From Hyaloraphidium curvatum (taxonomy: Eukaryota; Monoblepharomycota; Hyaloraphidiomycetes; Hyaloraphidiales; Hyaloraphidiaceae): DNA of 64,000 bases. Location: contig JAIVFI010000034.1 of NCBI GenBank assembly GCA_025558095.1, forward strand, positions 248,001 through 312,000, read 5' to 3'. Position 1 is the stretch's first letter. The number at the start of each line of letters is the position of its first letter. A program made the translations under genes and the position numbers. Positions 28,878 to 38,675 of this stretch are shown piece by piece. The notes beneath the pieces are model-generated. The model was given only the letters and a program-made list of their open reading frames with translations, searched no databases and had not been told where the DNA came from.

Positions 28878-30323
28878 CTACCGCCAAGCGCCGATCCGGT
28901 GCCATCCGCCCGAAAGCGAGCGGGGTTCAGGCGGCGAATCACCCTCGCACAGCACCGCGGTCCGAGCTATCAAAGCTCCCCACCCGGAGAGGCATAGAAC
29001 GCGATCGGCGACCGCTTCGGCCCCCGGTACGTTCCGCCAGGACGAAGGAGCAAGATTAGCTTCCAATAGATGCACTCCAAAGGGACCTCCGGGCGGATGC
29101 GAGACGAGAATGTCCAAGCCGAGCAGTGTCGCACCGGCGACCTCGAAACGGTTGAGCCGATCGCGGGAAATCAAGGCCTCGACGAGGCTGTAAACGCAGG
29201 AAGAGATCATTGGGAACACAGTCCCGTGTGGGAGTTCTTTCGGATGATCCGAAGGCGTGAAGGGGACGACCATGGGATCCCGAGTGCCTTCCGGTACGGA
29301 ATCACCAGCTTCGGCGAGCCACTCCATTTGCAACGCGTAGTTGGTGACTTCACTCCGCAAAAGAAGCTGCGTTGTTGCCCGTCCGCCGTTCCGGCTCGGA
29401 TGGGGGAAACCGGCGATCCTGCAAAGGCCGTGCGAAGCGATCCAGAGCTCGAACCACTTGCTGCCATCTGCCTCGTGACCAAGCTCAACGGGAAGAGTGT
29501 CACCATCGCCAAAAAGATCGAGTTCGGGGTCCTCGCTGGGTTCAGCATCCTGGTCGCCAGCTTTGCACGTGCAGCCCCGACTACGCGTTCCGAACAACAA
29601 GCCAGCCCAAATCCTGAGGTCCACCTTATAGCTGCCGTCGGCAAGGACCGGGTGGGGAACCAGCGGCTGAACGACGTAGCGATCTTCAAGGACCCGAGAA
29701 GAGGCAACAGCAGGAACCCCGCCTTCTTCTTCGCGCTCAGCCCGTCGATCCGGATCCAATCGGTGCGAAGAAAAAAGATGCCTCAATGCCGCATCCTTGG
29801 ATTCAAACACCTCGAGGCCGCGTCCCCGGTGCGAGCTGGCACTTTTCACGATCCAACTCTCCGCGACTGTCGACCCCGCCATGTCCCGAACGGTTCCGAG
29901 CTCGGCCACCGCAACGCTCGGAATCCCGCGCTCCGTATCGAGTTCTCCCAAAAGGAGCGCGAGCTGGTATTTTTCGAAGATCGCATGGAGCCCCGGGCAG
30001 ATGTTCCGCAGGACACGGCTCCGGGTCACGATGGGCCTCGCGGCGCTGCCTTCGAGCCACGAAGGCGGCAGCAGCGGCCATTTCCGGAAAGAGGATTCGG
30101 AAAGCGCGTCCGTGGCTATCCAGTCGTCCGATTCCGAGGCGAATGCGGCGATGAGCGCTCCGTTTGATTCGAGCCGAACCCATTGAACTGGCGCGCCTGC
30201 TGGCGCGCCCTCCTGGGGCCAATCGTCCCCGCCATCGTCCGATGAAGCAGCTCGGAGGAACAACGGGCTTTCCGGCGGTCTTCCATGGGGCAGGCGCCCT
30301 GTGAAATGGTGCAAGATTCGCAT
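28878..30323 (-). CDS. Tubulin-tyrosine-ligase-like (TTL) family protein
   Basis: One exon encodes 481 residues. TTL-family enzymes are ATP-grasp ligases that add amino acids to tubulin or other proteins. The visible sequence marks are Trp-Ile-Val-Lys-Ser...Arg-Gly-Arg-Gly-Leu (ATP-binding strand), Tyr-Val-Val-Gln-Pro-Leu-Val...Gly-Ser-Tyr-Lys-Val-Asp-Leu-Arg-Ile-Trp (family core), and the terminal Leu-Leu-Glu-Ala-Asn-Leu-Ala-Pro (Mg2+-binding Glu/Asn). Two inserts are rich in acidic residues. Most classical TTLLs have Val-Lys-Pro at the first motif; here Pro is Ser. No intron is present, unlike most neighbours. Substrate is not predictable. The gene ends 45 bp upstream-to-stop from the next minus-strand gene, so transcription units are nearly abutting. 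Confidence 0.8.
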   Translation of the reverse strand: MRILHHFTGRLPHGRPPESPLFLRAASSDDGGDDWPQEGAPAGAPVQWVRLESNGALIAAFASESDDWIATDALSESSFRKWPLLPPSWLEGSAARPIVTRSRVLRNICPGLHAIFEKYQLALLLGELDTERGIPSVAVAELGTVRDMAGSTVAESWIVKSASSHRGRGLEVFESKDAALRHLFSSHRLDPDRRAEREEEGGVPAVASSRVLEDRYVVQPLVPHPVLADGSYKVDLRIWAGLLFGTRSRGCTCKAGDQDAEPSEDPELDLFGDGDTLPVELGHEADGSKWFELWIASHGLCRIAGFPHPSRNGGRATTQLLLRSEVTNYALQMEWLAEAGDSVPEGTRDPMVVPFTPSDHPKELPHGTVFPMISSCVYSLVEALISRDRLNRFEVAGATLLGLDILVSHPPGGPFGVHLLEANLAPSSWRNVPGAEAVADRVLCLSGWGALIARTAVLCEGDSPPEPRSLSGGWHRIGAWR

Positions 30324-30368
30324 TCAGACAGAGGACGCGGGGCCGACCAGCTTGTTCCCCTTTGGAAT

Positions 30369-31776
30369 CTAGAGCCTGCCCGACACTTCCGCCTGCGCAG
30401 CCCGCCGCCCGATCTCTCCCGTCGCGTACTTGCCCCGACCAATGATCTCCGGCGTCCACTTTTCGGGGAAGCCGTAAATGCGCGCGTCTGCAAGATCGGT
30501 GAGCCAACGGATCGCCTCGGAGAGCGGCGGTCCCACATTTGTCCGTCAGCAGCTCCATTGCGTTCACGTCTTTGCCGTCTGTCCCAAGTCCATTCCAGTT
30601 TATGTCCTCGCCGGCGTCCTTCCCGTCCCAGCTGTCCAGCACCGGGCTCGTCCCCTTGGGGAACGGCTTGAGGACGGTGTCGAACCGCGGGTAGGTGAAG
30701 TAGGCGATCGAAAGCCGCGGCGTGGTGCTCTCGCGCGACGAAGTGGCCACGACTTTGTGCGGCGTCGCCCGAAGGTAGCCGCCCGACATGACCTGGAGCT
30801 CCTCGCCCAGGTTGACGATGATGGAGCCCTTCCGCGGCGGAGCCAAATCCCATCCGCCGCGCCTGTTCTTGACGTACAGCCCGCCGATCGACTCCTGGAA
30901 CAGCAAGGTGACGGTGCCAATGTCGCAATGGGCGCCGATCCGGGTGTAGCCCTCCTCTGCGGTGCCGAACTCCTTCGGAAGCGGAGGGTAGTAGAGAAGC
31001 CGCAAAGTGCACCCGCTGGGCGCCTCGTAGTTGTGCATGTCGTCAAAGAAGCTCGCTCCGCCTTTTGCGTCGGGAATCCGCAGCCCGATGGCGATCAGAG
31101 ACATGATGCGCTTGGCCAGGGTGTTGCAGTCGCGGGAGAAGGAGTCGAGCAGCCGCTCGTTCTCGACGATGAGCGGGGGCCAACGCCGATCAGGGTTCGA
31201 GTCGTGGTTGCCGATTCCGTACTTTCCGGGCACTGGATTCGCGGGAGTTGTAAGCTGCCACGGCAAGCAACGCGCTGCAGAGTGCGAGCCTACGGTTCAA
31301 GTGCATCTTCCCGTACATCTGCGGGCGAGACGGTCAGCGACAGCGACGGGGACATCGCAGGCCTCCCACCTTCTGGGCGTCCGACTCGACCCCCGCCAGC
31401 GCTTTGTGGTTGGGCTGGTCCTCGAACGCCTTGTAGCCGAGCTGATTCAGGTCCTGCTTGTACTTCTTGCTCTCCTCCTCCGGAATGCCCTCGAAGAAGG
31501 CCCTCGAGAGCGCCCACATCGCGTCGACCTTGCCATCCTCGATCCCGATGTCGCTAAGGTACAGGAATCCGGTTTCGTGGCACGCTGCGCGGACGTCAGC
31601 GACGAACGGGTGGCCGCTGACGGCGCCCGACCTCGCACGATATCGTCGCCCAGCTTCTGCAGCTCCGCGGCCGTCGGACGCCGCGAGGGGTCGGTCAGCG
31701 CCGCGAGGGAGATGGCCGGGAAGGGAGGGTCGGCGCGGACCGGCGGCGACGGCGTCGGAAGCTGCGGCGAGGCCAT
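30369..31776 (-). CDS. 2-oxoglutarate/Fe(II) oxygenase, isopenicillin-N-synthase family
   Basis: Five exons (31776-31632, 31584-31370, 31318-31294, 31232-30537, 30487-30369) encode 399 residues. The DIOX_N region (Phe-Pro-x-Ile-Ser-Leu, then Cys-His-Glu-Thr-Gly-Phe-Leu-Tyr) is joined across a 47-nt intron. The double-stranded beta helix has the Fe ligands His-Cys-Asp and His in Thr-Pro-His-Lys-Val, and the 2-oxoglutarate-binding Arg-Leu-Ser. The third exon is only 25 nt and its following donor (GTAGGC) is weak, so that junction is less sure. A Tyr-Gly-Phe-Pro-Glu-Lys-Trp ending follows the last 49-nt intron. The family includes ethylene-forming, gibberellin and beta-lactam enzymes and many fungal unknowns; no substrate can be given. 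It shares a 156-bp divergent promoter region with the next gene. Confidence 0.82.
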
Positions 31777-31932
31777 TTTCGGCAGCGGTTCAGACGCTGG
31801 CCGGTGGCGAATTGCGCGAGTGATCACTCCGCCCCGGGCCGTGTTCGTCTCCCACGAATCCAATCCAGTAAATCGCGGCAGAAGCGCGAAACAAAGCTTA
31901 TCGACCGTTTCTCTACATTCATTGGAAGCACC
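31777..31932. promoter_or_regulatory. Compact divergent promoter
   Basis: Only 156 bp separate the start codons of the 2OG oxygenase (minus) and the HSL-type hydrolase (plus). Co-regulation is plausible but not shown. Confidence 0.4.
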
Positions 31933-33313
31933 ATGGCTGCGGCCGTTGCCCCGAGCTTCACGCCGCCGGCGACTTGGTCCCCGGAACAAACAGCCTTCGT
32001 CGGGGGCTTCAAAGGTGCCCTCGTAGAGCCGCCAACGGACCTTGTCATCTTCCGGTGGGGCGCACCTCCTTTCAATTGCCCTGCACACCCTGACGGCCGG
32101 TTCTGCCAGCGCGGCGATGGCTGCCGCCCCTGCACCGCCTCTGCCCGACGGAGTTTCGCTGCGGGAGGTCACCATCCCCCGCGTTCCCGTCCCCGGCCTG
32201 GAGGATGACGCCTCGGGATCGTTTCGTGCCGAATGGCACGAACCTGCCGCGCCGACGTCGGACCACGTCCTGCTTTATGCTCACGGAGGGGCGTACGTGA
32301 TCATGTCGCCTGCCTCCCACCGCGGAATCACGGGAGGCATCGCCGCGAACGGCGTGCGCGTGCTCTCCATCGATTGTGGGTGCCCGCTCGTCCGGATTCC
32401 GACATCGAAAACGCCGCTCACGCATTTCCCGCAGATCGCATGGGTCCCGAGGACCCCTTCCCTGCGGCGGTCGTGGATATGGTCAGCGCTTTCAAATACC
32501 TGATCGCCCAGGGCACCCCCGCTGCAAAGATCTGCTTCGCCGGGGACTCGGCCGGCGGCGGCCTCACCCTCGCGGCGGCAATGTACCTGCGAGACCACCC
32601 GGAGGTCGCGCCGATGCCGGGGCGGATCGCGCCCATCTCGCCGTGGATCGACCTGACGGGATCGTCGCCGACCATGTGGGTGCGCGCTGCCTTGCTACCC
32701 GGGTCATGGTCCTGATCGGGTTTCGTACGATCCAGCTGGCTGGGCGACGAGTTTGATTGCTGCATCCTGCGCAAGGGCGTCGAAGGCCTCGGCGCGATGG
32801 TCTCCGCGTACGCGGGCAAGGGCGGCGACTCCGTCAAGGTGGATCCATTTCCGAACCCCCCAAACACGCACCGCTGACCAGCAGCTGCTCCAGAAAACCC
32901 CGTACTTCTCCCCCCTCTTCGACGCCTCGACCAAGCCCCTTCCGCCGACCCTCGTCTCGCTCGCCACCGTCGACAGGCTGTACGGCGAGGACCTCGCCTT
33001 CTACGCCTCGCGCCCGGAGCCCGTGCGCGTCGACATTTACGAGGACCAGATCCACGTGTTCCAGCTCCTGCCGATGCTGCCGCAGTCGCTGGCGTGCTTC
33101 AAGCGGATAGCCGAGTTTGTCAAGGGCGGCGGCGACGGGTCGGGGCACACGTGGATCGCGTACGACGGGTCGGCCAAGCCGATCTCGGACGGGGCGGCCA
33201 AGATGAAGGCGGACCTGGGCAAGCTGCTCGAGCGCGCCGAGAAGGTGGACGGGTATTCGGCTGCGGTCAAGGCCAACGTCGCGCCGTACCTCAAGGCCGC
33301 CGGCAAGGCGTGA
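31933..33313 (+). CDS. Alpha/beta hydrolase, hormone-sensitive-lipase family
   Basis: Five exons (31933-32054, 32110-32375, 32435-32675, 32736-32838, 32894-33313) encode 383 residues. HSL-family esterases cleave short-chain esters. The oxyanion-hole motif Tyr-Ala-His-Gly-Gly-Ala-Tyr is near residue 95, the nucleophile is in Gly-Asp-Ser-Ala-Gly-Gly, and the C-terminal part gives Asp in Tyr-Glu-Asp and His in Gln-Ile-His-Val-Phe. The join after Ser-Ile-Asp gives Tyr-Arg-Met-Gly-Pro-Glu, the usual HSL segment. For the last intron three AGs keep the frame (exon start 32882, 32885 or 32894); I chose the one giving a 55-nt intron. The C-terminal ~60 residues after the catalytic His form an extra helical tail. 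Confidence 0.83.
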
Positions 33314-33522
33314 ACCGACAAACGACAGCCAATTCGAACTCACTTAGCCAGGTTCTTATCGTTGTTATGCATTTGCCATGTAGTTGCTGGGGTGCGATCG
33401 AGCGAATGAAACAGTGCACGTTCTCTGTCCAGCAGCCGGATTCGGACCGCGAATGCACACCAACTCATCGGAATGCCCGGCAACCCGCCGGGCGCAACGC
33501 TCTACTGCCCACCGCAGCCCAT

Positions 33523-35980
33523 CTACAGCCCGTCGTCCCACACCACCTCCCCTTCGGGCTCGACCTCGAACTCCCCGTCTTCTTCCTTCCCGCACCCCTT
33601 CTCCTCCGCCGCCTTCCTGTGCCTCGCGTAACTCTCTATCCTCACGAACCCCCTCCCGCAGTCCGCGCACACGTACGGCGCGTCCCCCGTGTGCAGCCGC
33701 TGGTGCCGCTTCAGGTCGTGCTTGCGGCAGAAGGCCAGCGGGCACGCGTCGCACTTGAACGGCCGCTCCTGCGCGTGCGACCGCTCGTGCGCCGAGAGGT
33801 TGAACCGCCGCGTGAAGGTCTTGCCGCACTGCGCGCACGACAGGGAGGCGCGCGCCGAGCGGCCGTCGGGCCGGCGCGGGCGGCGCTTCTTCCCCTTCGG
33901 CCTGTCCGAAGACGCCTGCGACGACTCTGTGTCCGGCTCCTCCGACTCGCTCGTCAGCCCCGTCGCGCTCGCCGGCGCCGCGGGCGCGGGCGGGCGCGGC
34001 CGCCGCTCGCGGAAGCTCCGCCCGCCCTCGTTCGGGCCCTGGTCGCCGTCCATCCCCTCGTCCTGCTGCCCGTTTGCAGCCTGCCCCGCGTCTTCCTCGG
34101 CGGGGGGGCGCACGCCGCCCACCCCGCGCGCGAGCAGCGCCTCGATCATGCCGTTGCGGATCGTCTCGTTCATCTCCTCGGCGCTCACCGCGCTGCCCTC
34201 CTCGTACGCCGGCATCCCGCCGAACGCGTACGGGTCCGCCGCACCGTGCGCGTAGGCGTCGCCCGCGGGTTGCGCGGCCGATCGGGCGGCGGCGGCGGCG
34301 AACGAGCCCGACGCCCGCGCCTGGATCGTCGCGTCGCCGTCGAACGCAAACAGCGCCATCATCTCCTCCGCCGCGCGGTCCGAGAGGTCCTCGTCCAGCC
34401 CCGAGGAGGGCAGCGAGGGCGCGGCGGGGGGGATGTCGGAGCGCGCGCGGACGACGGCGTCGCGCGGCGAGGGCTGCCCCTGCGAGGCGAGGTTGCCGGA
34501 CCAGGAGCGGAAGGCCGGGCGGGACTGCGTGGAGGCAGCGTGGGCCGAGTGGGCCGAGGCGGCCGAGGGTGGGCGGTTAGAGATGGCGGCGGGCGAGACG
34601 ACGGCGGGCGAGGAAGACGCAGAAGAGGAGGAGGTGATTGCCGGGGACCAGAAATAGTCCTGCGCGGCGGCCGATGCGGGCGGGTAGGTTTCCGGCGGTG
34701 CCTGCAGGGATCCGGAGCCGAGGAAGGCGGTGGCGTCGGTTCCAGCGCGGGAAGCCGGCGCCGCGGCGAACAGGGCGCTCACGTCGCGGTCCTTGGTCCC
34801 CCCCTGGGCGTAGAAGCCCGCGCCGCCGATCTGGCCCAGGCGGTGCGCGACGGCGTCGAGCTGCGCGTCCGATTCCGCGTCGGCGTCGAAATCCCACGCG
34901 GCGCTGCCCTGCGTGACGGAGGAGGCGGGCGAGCCGACGCTGCTGGCCGAGTCGACCGAGGCGAGGGAGGCGTAGGAGCCGTGGCGGGGGACGAAGCTGC
35001 GGTAGTTGGGCGCGGAGCCGTAGCCGTCGGGGGTCTGGAGGATGGCGGCCGCGGCGGCGGCCGCTTCGGCTGCGGCCTGCGCGGCGGCGAGGTCCTGCGC
35101 GGCGGCGGCGCTGGCGGCGGCCTGCGCGGCCTCGTAGCCGTACTGCACGGCGCCGGCGGCTGCGGCCTCGCGCTGCAGCGCGTGCTCGAGGTTCGCGTAG
35201 GCGAATGCCGAGGCGTCCGGCACGAAGCCCGGCGGCAGGCCGTGCAGCTGCATGCCGCCGACGGGCACTGCGTGGCGCGGCGCCATGCCAGCCATGCTGC
35301 CCATTGTCCCGACGGCGCCCAGCGCGCCGCCCATCATCTGCGAGTTCTGCAGCGCCGACGACGGCACGCTGACGAGCACGTAGTCCACGCCGGGCTGCTG
35401 CGGCGGCAGCGCGAGGCCGTAGTTGGCCATGTGCGGCGCCATGTGCGGGTGGCCCATCTGCTGCGCGTGGCCGAGCGGCAGGAAGCCGCCCTGCATGCCC
35501 TGGATGCCCTGCATGCCCATGGCGGGCCCCACGGGCATGGCGGGGCCCACGGGCATGGCGGGCCCCGCGGGCATGCCGTAGTGCCAGCCGTCCGCGGCGA
35601 TGTAGCCCAGCGAGGCGGGGCGGTGTGCGTCCGCGGGCTTGGGGGCGGGCGGTGCGGGCGCGGGCGGGGCGGCGGCCAGCCCCATCCCCACCGACGCCGA
35701 GTGCGCGCGGCGGGGAGCGGCGTACGGCGGCTGCGCAAAGGGCATGATGCGGCGGAGCGGGTCGCTGCGGGGGCATCCGTCAGCGGGGCGGGCGAGCATC
35801 ACACGGCGACACCCACCCGGCGGCTGGTGCGGGCGTCGACAGCGCGGGCGCCGGGCCGTCGGCCATCGGCTGCGCGGGCCACGCGGGCGGGGGCGCGGCC
35901 TGCGGGGGCGCGGCCTGCGGGGGCGCGGCGGCGAACGCGCCCGCGCCCGCGCGGCCCGCCGTCCCCGCGCGGTCGGCCAT
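33523..35980 (-). CDS. C2H2 zinc-finger transcription factor, Crz1-like fingers
   Basis: Two exons (35980-35817, 35764-33523) encode about 801 residues; the start is uncertain because the frame stays open upstream, but ATG 35980 joins neatly across a 52-nt intron. The C-terminus has three C2H2 fingers: Cys-Ala-Gln-Cys...His-Glu-Arg-Ser-His, Cys-Asp-Ala-Cys...His-Gln-Arg-Leu-His, and Cys-Ala-Asp-Cys...His-Arg. Their linkers and the Lys-Thr-Phe-Thr-Arg-Arg-Phe-Asn-Leu and Arg-Lys-His-Asp-Leu-Lys-Arg-His segments resemble calcineurin-responsive Crz1-type factors. The rest is low complexity: Ala/Pro-rich repeats, a Met-Pro-Val-Gly-Pro-Ala repeat near residue 100, a long Ala/Glu helix and a Ser-rich stretch. 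A Lys/Arg cluster before the fingers is a likely nuclear signal. No clear calcineurin docking motif was identified. Confidence 0.75.
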
Positions 35981-36834
35981 CGGCGGCGCGCTGCTGCGAG
36001 GGCCGCCCGGTCCGCGGCCGCGGCGGAAACCGGGGCCGGTCCGTCGGCCGGGTGGTCGAGCGGGTGTGACGTCGCAAGTCGGCGCTGCGGCAGCTGTCTC
36101 GAAACCCCGCTCGCCCGGCCGGGTCCAAACACCGACGAAACGGGCGCCACGCGGCTCCTCCGCCGCTTCTTCGGAGCCAGATACGCTCCCGCGTTGCCCC
36201 CGGCGCCCTCCGGCCCCCCCGATCGCCCCCGATCGCAGGGGGGTGACTCGGCCGTGCGCAACCGGTCCAGGCCCCAGGCGGCACCGCACACCCGTTGGCG
36301 TCCGTTGATGACCCGCTTCCGACGGTGACCCCGCCCGTGACGCGCTGGCGATCGCGGATGCGGGACTGGTGGATGGATCGGGGGCCGAGGCTGGACGCGG
36401 GACACCCGGTTTCGGAGGGGGACGGGTGGTTTGCGCCGTGCCAGGGGATCGAATTGTTGCGCCGTCCCCTCCGATCCCGCTCCACAGCCCGGCCCCTGCC
36501 TCGTTCGCCCTCCTCGGGCTCGCGGCGTTTCGGTCCCGGCGTGCCGGCTCCGGATCCGTCGCCCATCCGGGCGTTTCGCGTCTCCGCTGCCGCCTAATCC
36601 CGCCACCCGCGATAAGCGACCCGATCCCGTGCGGCCCATCCGCGGCCGCTCCGTCTGATCCATCCACACTCAAGCAATGTCCGCCCGCAGTGCTCTGTAC
36701 CCGCTGGTTCCCGTGCGGCCGCGGGTGCGAGCAATCCTAGTCAAAAATCCGGGGCAGCCCGGCACCCGGCACCGCCTCAACCGACGCGGCAAACAACAGA
36801 TCTTCCTCGACCTTCCCGCAATGCCGGCCTAGCA
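35981..36834. promoter_or_regulatory. Shared 5' region of two divergent genes, with a three-codon uORF
   Basis: These 854 very GC-rich bases separate the zinc-finger factor (minus) from the kelch protein gene (plus). Long frames run through both strands but have no protein features. At 36821-36832 is a tiny upstream frame, ATG-CCG-GCC-TAG, which ends two bases before the start codon of the kelch gene. It may lower or modulate translation of that gene. Confidence 0.45.
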
Positions 36835-38532
36835 ATGCGCCGACGGACGCGGCACCGCCTCCTTCTCCCCGCGCTCCTCGCGGCGGCGTGCCTTTGGGTG
36901 CCGCATGCGGGCGCGGCGGTCGCCGGCGACGCCGACGCGGCGGGCTACTACGGCGAGGCCCCGCAGGCCGCCCCGCGGTCGACAAAGATCCTCGCGGCGC
37001 TCCCGTTCGCGCGCTCGTTCGCCGCGCTGACGCCGCTGCCGGGCGGCGCGCTGCTGCTGTCGGGCGGCCAGCGCACGCGCGGCAACGCGTCGGACGCCGA
37101 CGCGGAGGACAGCCCCGCCTCGCTGTCCGCCGAAAACGCCCCCTTCTGGATCGTGCGCGCAAAGGGCGGCGGCCCGCCCGCGCTGCCCGAGCCGTTCCAC
37201 TTCGAGGTCGAGGAGCGCCCCGTCGGCGGGCTGCCGGCCTCGGTCAGGGACGTGCTGTGGTCGCACGCCGCGCTGGCCGACCCCGACGGCTCCCGCGTGT
37301 GGATCGTGCACGCCTCGGGCGTCGGGGAGATCGGCACCTCGTCCTGGGAATGGAAGGACGCCGCGGGCCCGCCCCCGCGCCCGGGGAACAAGGGCCCGCC
37401 GCCGCGGACCTTCTACTTCGGCGCGGCATGGGGCACCGGCTCCACCGCCAGATGGATCTTTGTCGCGGGCGGCAACGTGCACTCGCGCGGGCAGTGGTCG
37501 CAGCGCCGGCTCTTTGCCGGGTTCGACACGTCGGCGCGGGAATGGCACGACCTCTCCCTCTCCCCCGCGGCGCTCCCCGGCGGCCCCGCCGCCTACTCCT
37601 CCCCCCCCAGCGCGCCGTACGAGCGCTGCGCGATGGTCCGCCTGGGAACGCACCTCGCCCTGTACTCGGTCTCGGAGCTGTGGACGTTCGACCTCGCCGA
37701 CCCCGGGGCGGGCTGGCTGAACGCCACCTCCCTCGTCCCGCGGGACCCCGCCTCTCCCGTCCCCGTGGACCGCAAGTCCAACCTCCCGCGCGAACCCACC
37801 CCCTTTTCCCGCCCCAGACTGTTCCCCGCCTTCCACGCCGTCTCCCCCGCCTCGGCCCTCCTCCTGGGCGGCCTCTCCCCCTCGGGCGCATCCATCACCC
37901 CGGACCTGTGGCACCTCTCCGCCCGCGGCCCGCCGGAAGCGGGCGGGTGGTCGTGGAGGCTGCTGCTGCACAACGCGCACCACCCCGCGGACGACCACAA
38001 CCCGCTGCGGCGGTGGGCCCCCTCGCTGGCCACGGACGCTTCCCGCGCGCGGGTGGCCGTGTGGGGCGGCGTGGCGGGCACCGGCCTGGGCACGGGCAGG
38101 GTGGGCGGCGGCGACGGCGATGCCGGGTGGAGGGAGCTCGACGTGTCGGGCGGGGACCCCGGGGCGTGGGACTGGGCGCGGCGCCCCCTGCTCGCGGAAG
38201 AGGGCGGCGACGACGAGGTGCCTCCCCGTGCGATGGCGGGCGGCGGGAGGGCCTACGTCCTCCTGCTCCCCGCCGCCGCGCTCGCGCTGTGCGCGCCGTT
38301 GGTGCTCCGCGCGGTGCGGGGGCGCAGCGCGCGGATGGACAGGCTGCACAGGGTGCCCTCGCGGGCGTCGAGGATCGTGCCGCAGAAGATCAGCTTCGTC
38401 GGAGGGGGGGAGGCCGAGGCGGCGATGCTGGGGAGCCCGGGGAGGAGGCACGGCCCGTCGGGAGGGGTGGGCGGGGGGTTGATGGGGATGGGGCTGCTGC
38501 CCATGCTGGGGGGGAAGAGCATGACGGATTGA
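36835..38532 (+). CDS. Kelch-repeat type I membrane protein
   Basis: One exon encodes 565 residues. A basic start followed by a Leu/Ala-rich helix is a signal peptide. The ectodomain shows at least five kelch-like blades, each with a hydrophobic strand, Gly-Gly and later Trp: for example Leu-Leu-Leu-Ser-Gly-Gly, Ile-Phe-Val-Ala-Gly-Gly-Asn and Leu-Leu-Leu-Gly-Gly-Leu. Near the C-terminus lies a single transmembrane helix followed by a basic cytoplasmic tail of about 75 residues ending in Gly/Met-rich sequence. Proteins of this layout are common in fungi and mostly uncharacterised; cell-surface or cell-wall roles have been suggested for some. The start is close behind a three-codon uORF. Confidence 0.75.
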   Translation: MRRRTRHRLLLPALLAAACLWVPHAGAAVAGDADAAGYYGEAPQAAPRSTKILAALPFARSFAALTPLPGGALLLSGGQRTRGNASDADAEDSPASLSAENAPFWIVRAKGGGPPALPEPFHFEVEERPVGGLPASVRDVLWSHAALADPDGSRVWIVHASGVGEIGTSSWEWKDAAGPPPRPGNKGPPPRTFYFGAAWGTGSTARWIFVAGGNVHSRGQWSQRRLFAGFDTSAREWHDLSLSPAALPGGPAAYSSPPSAPYERCAMVRLGTHLALYSVSELWTFDLADPGAGWLNATSLVPRDPASPVPVDRKSNLPREPTPFSRPRLFPAFHAVSPASALLLGGLSPSGASITPDLWHLSARGPPEAGGWSWRLLLHNAHHPADDHNPLRRWAPSLATDASRARVAVWGGVAGTGLGTGRVGGGDGDAGWRELDVSGGDPGAWDWARRPLLAEEGGDDEVPPRAMAGGGRAYVLLLPAAALALCAPLVLRAVRGRSARMDRLHRVPSRASRIVPQKISFVGGGEAEAAMLGSPGRRHGPSGGVGGGLMGMGLLPMLGGKSMTD

Positions 38533-38675
38533 GGCGCATGGTGGTTTTGACTGACTGTACTGCGAGCGAGGGAAGTGGTAGATCTTGGCCAGAACGGGCC
38601 GCGGGCCGCGCGGGCGATGAGTGGACGCCTCGGCGACAACCAACGCGTCTAGCTCCCATCAGCCCTCGATCCACG

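Noticed and set aside
33094-36069. Plus-strand open frame of 991 codons
   Set aside because: It is antisense to the zinc-finger factor, has Arg/Gly-rich low-complexity translation and no domain; GC-rich codons produce such shadows.
36829-38643. Minus-strand open frame of 604 codons
   Set aside because: Shadow of the kelch gene; no recognisable features and unusual composition.
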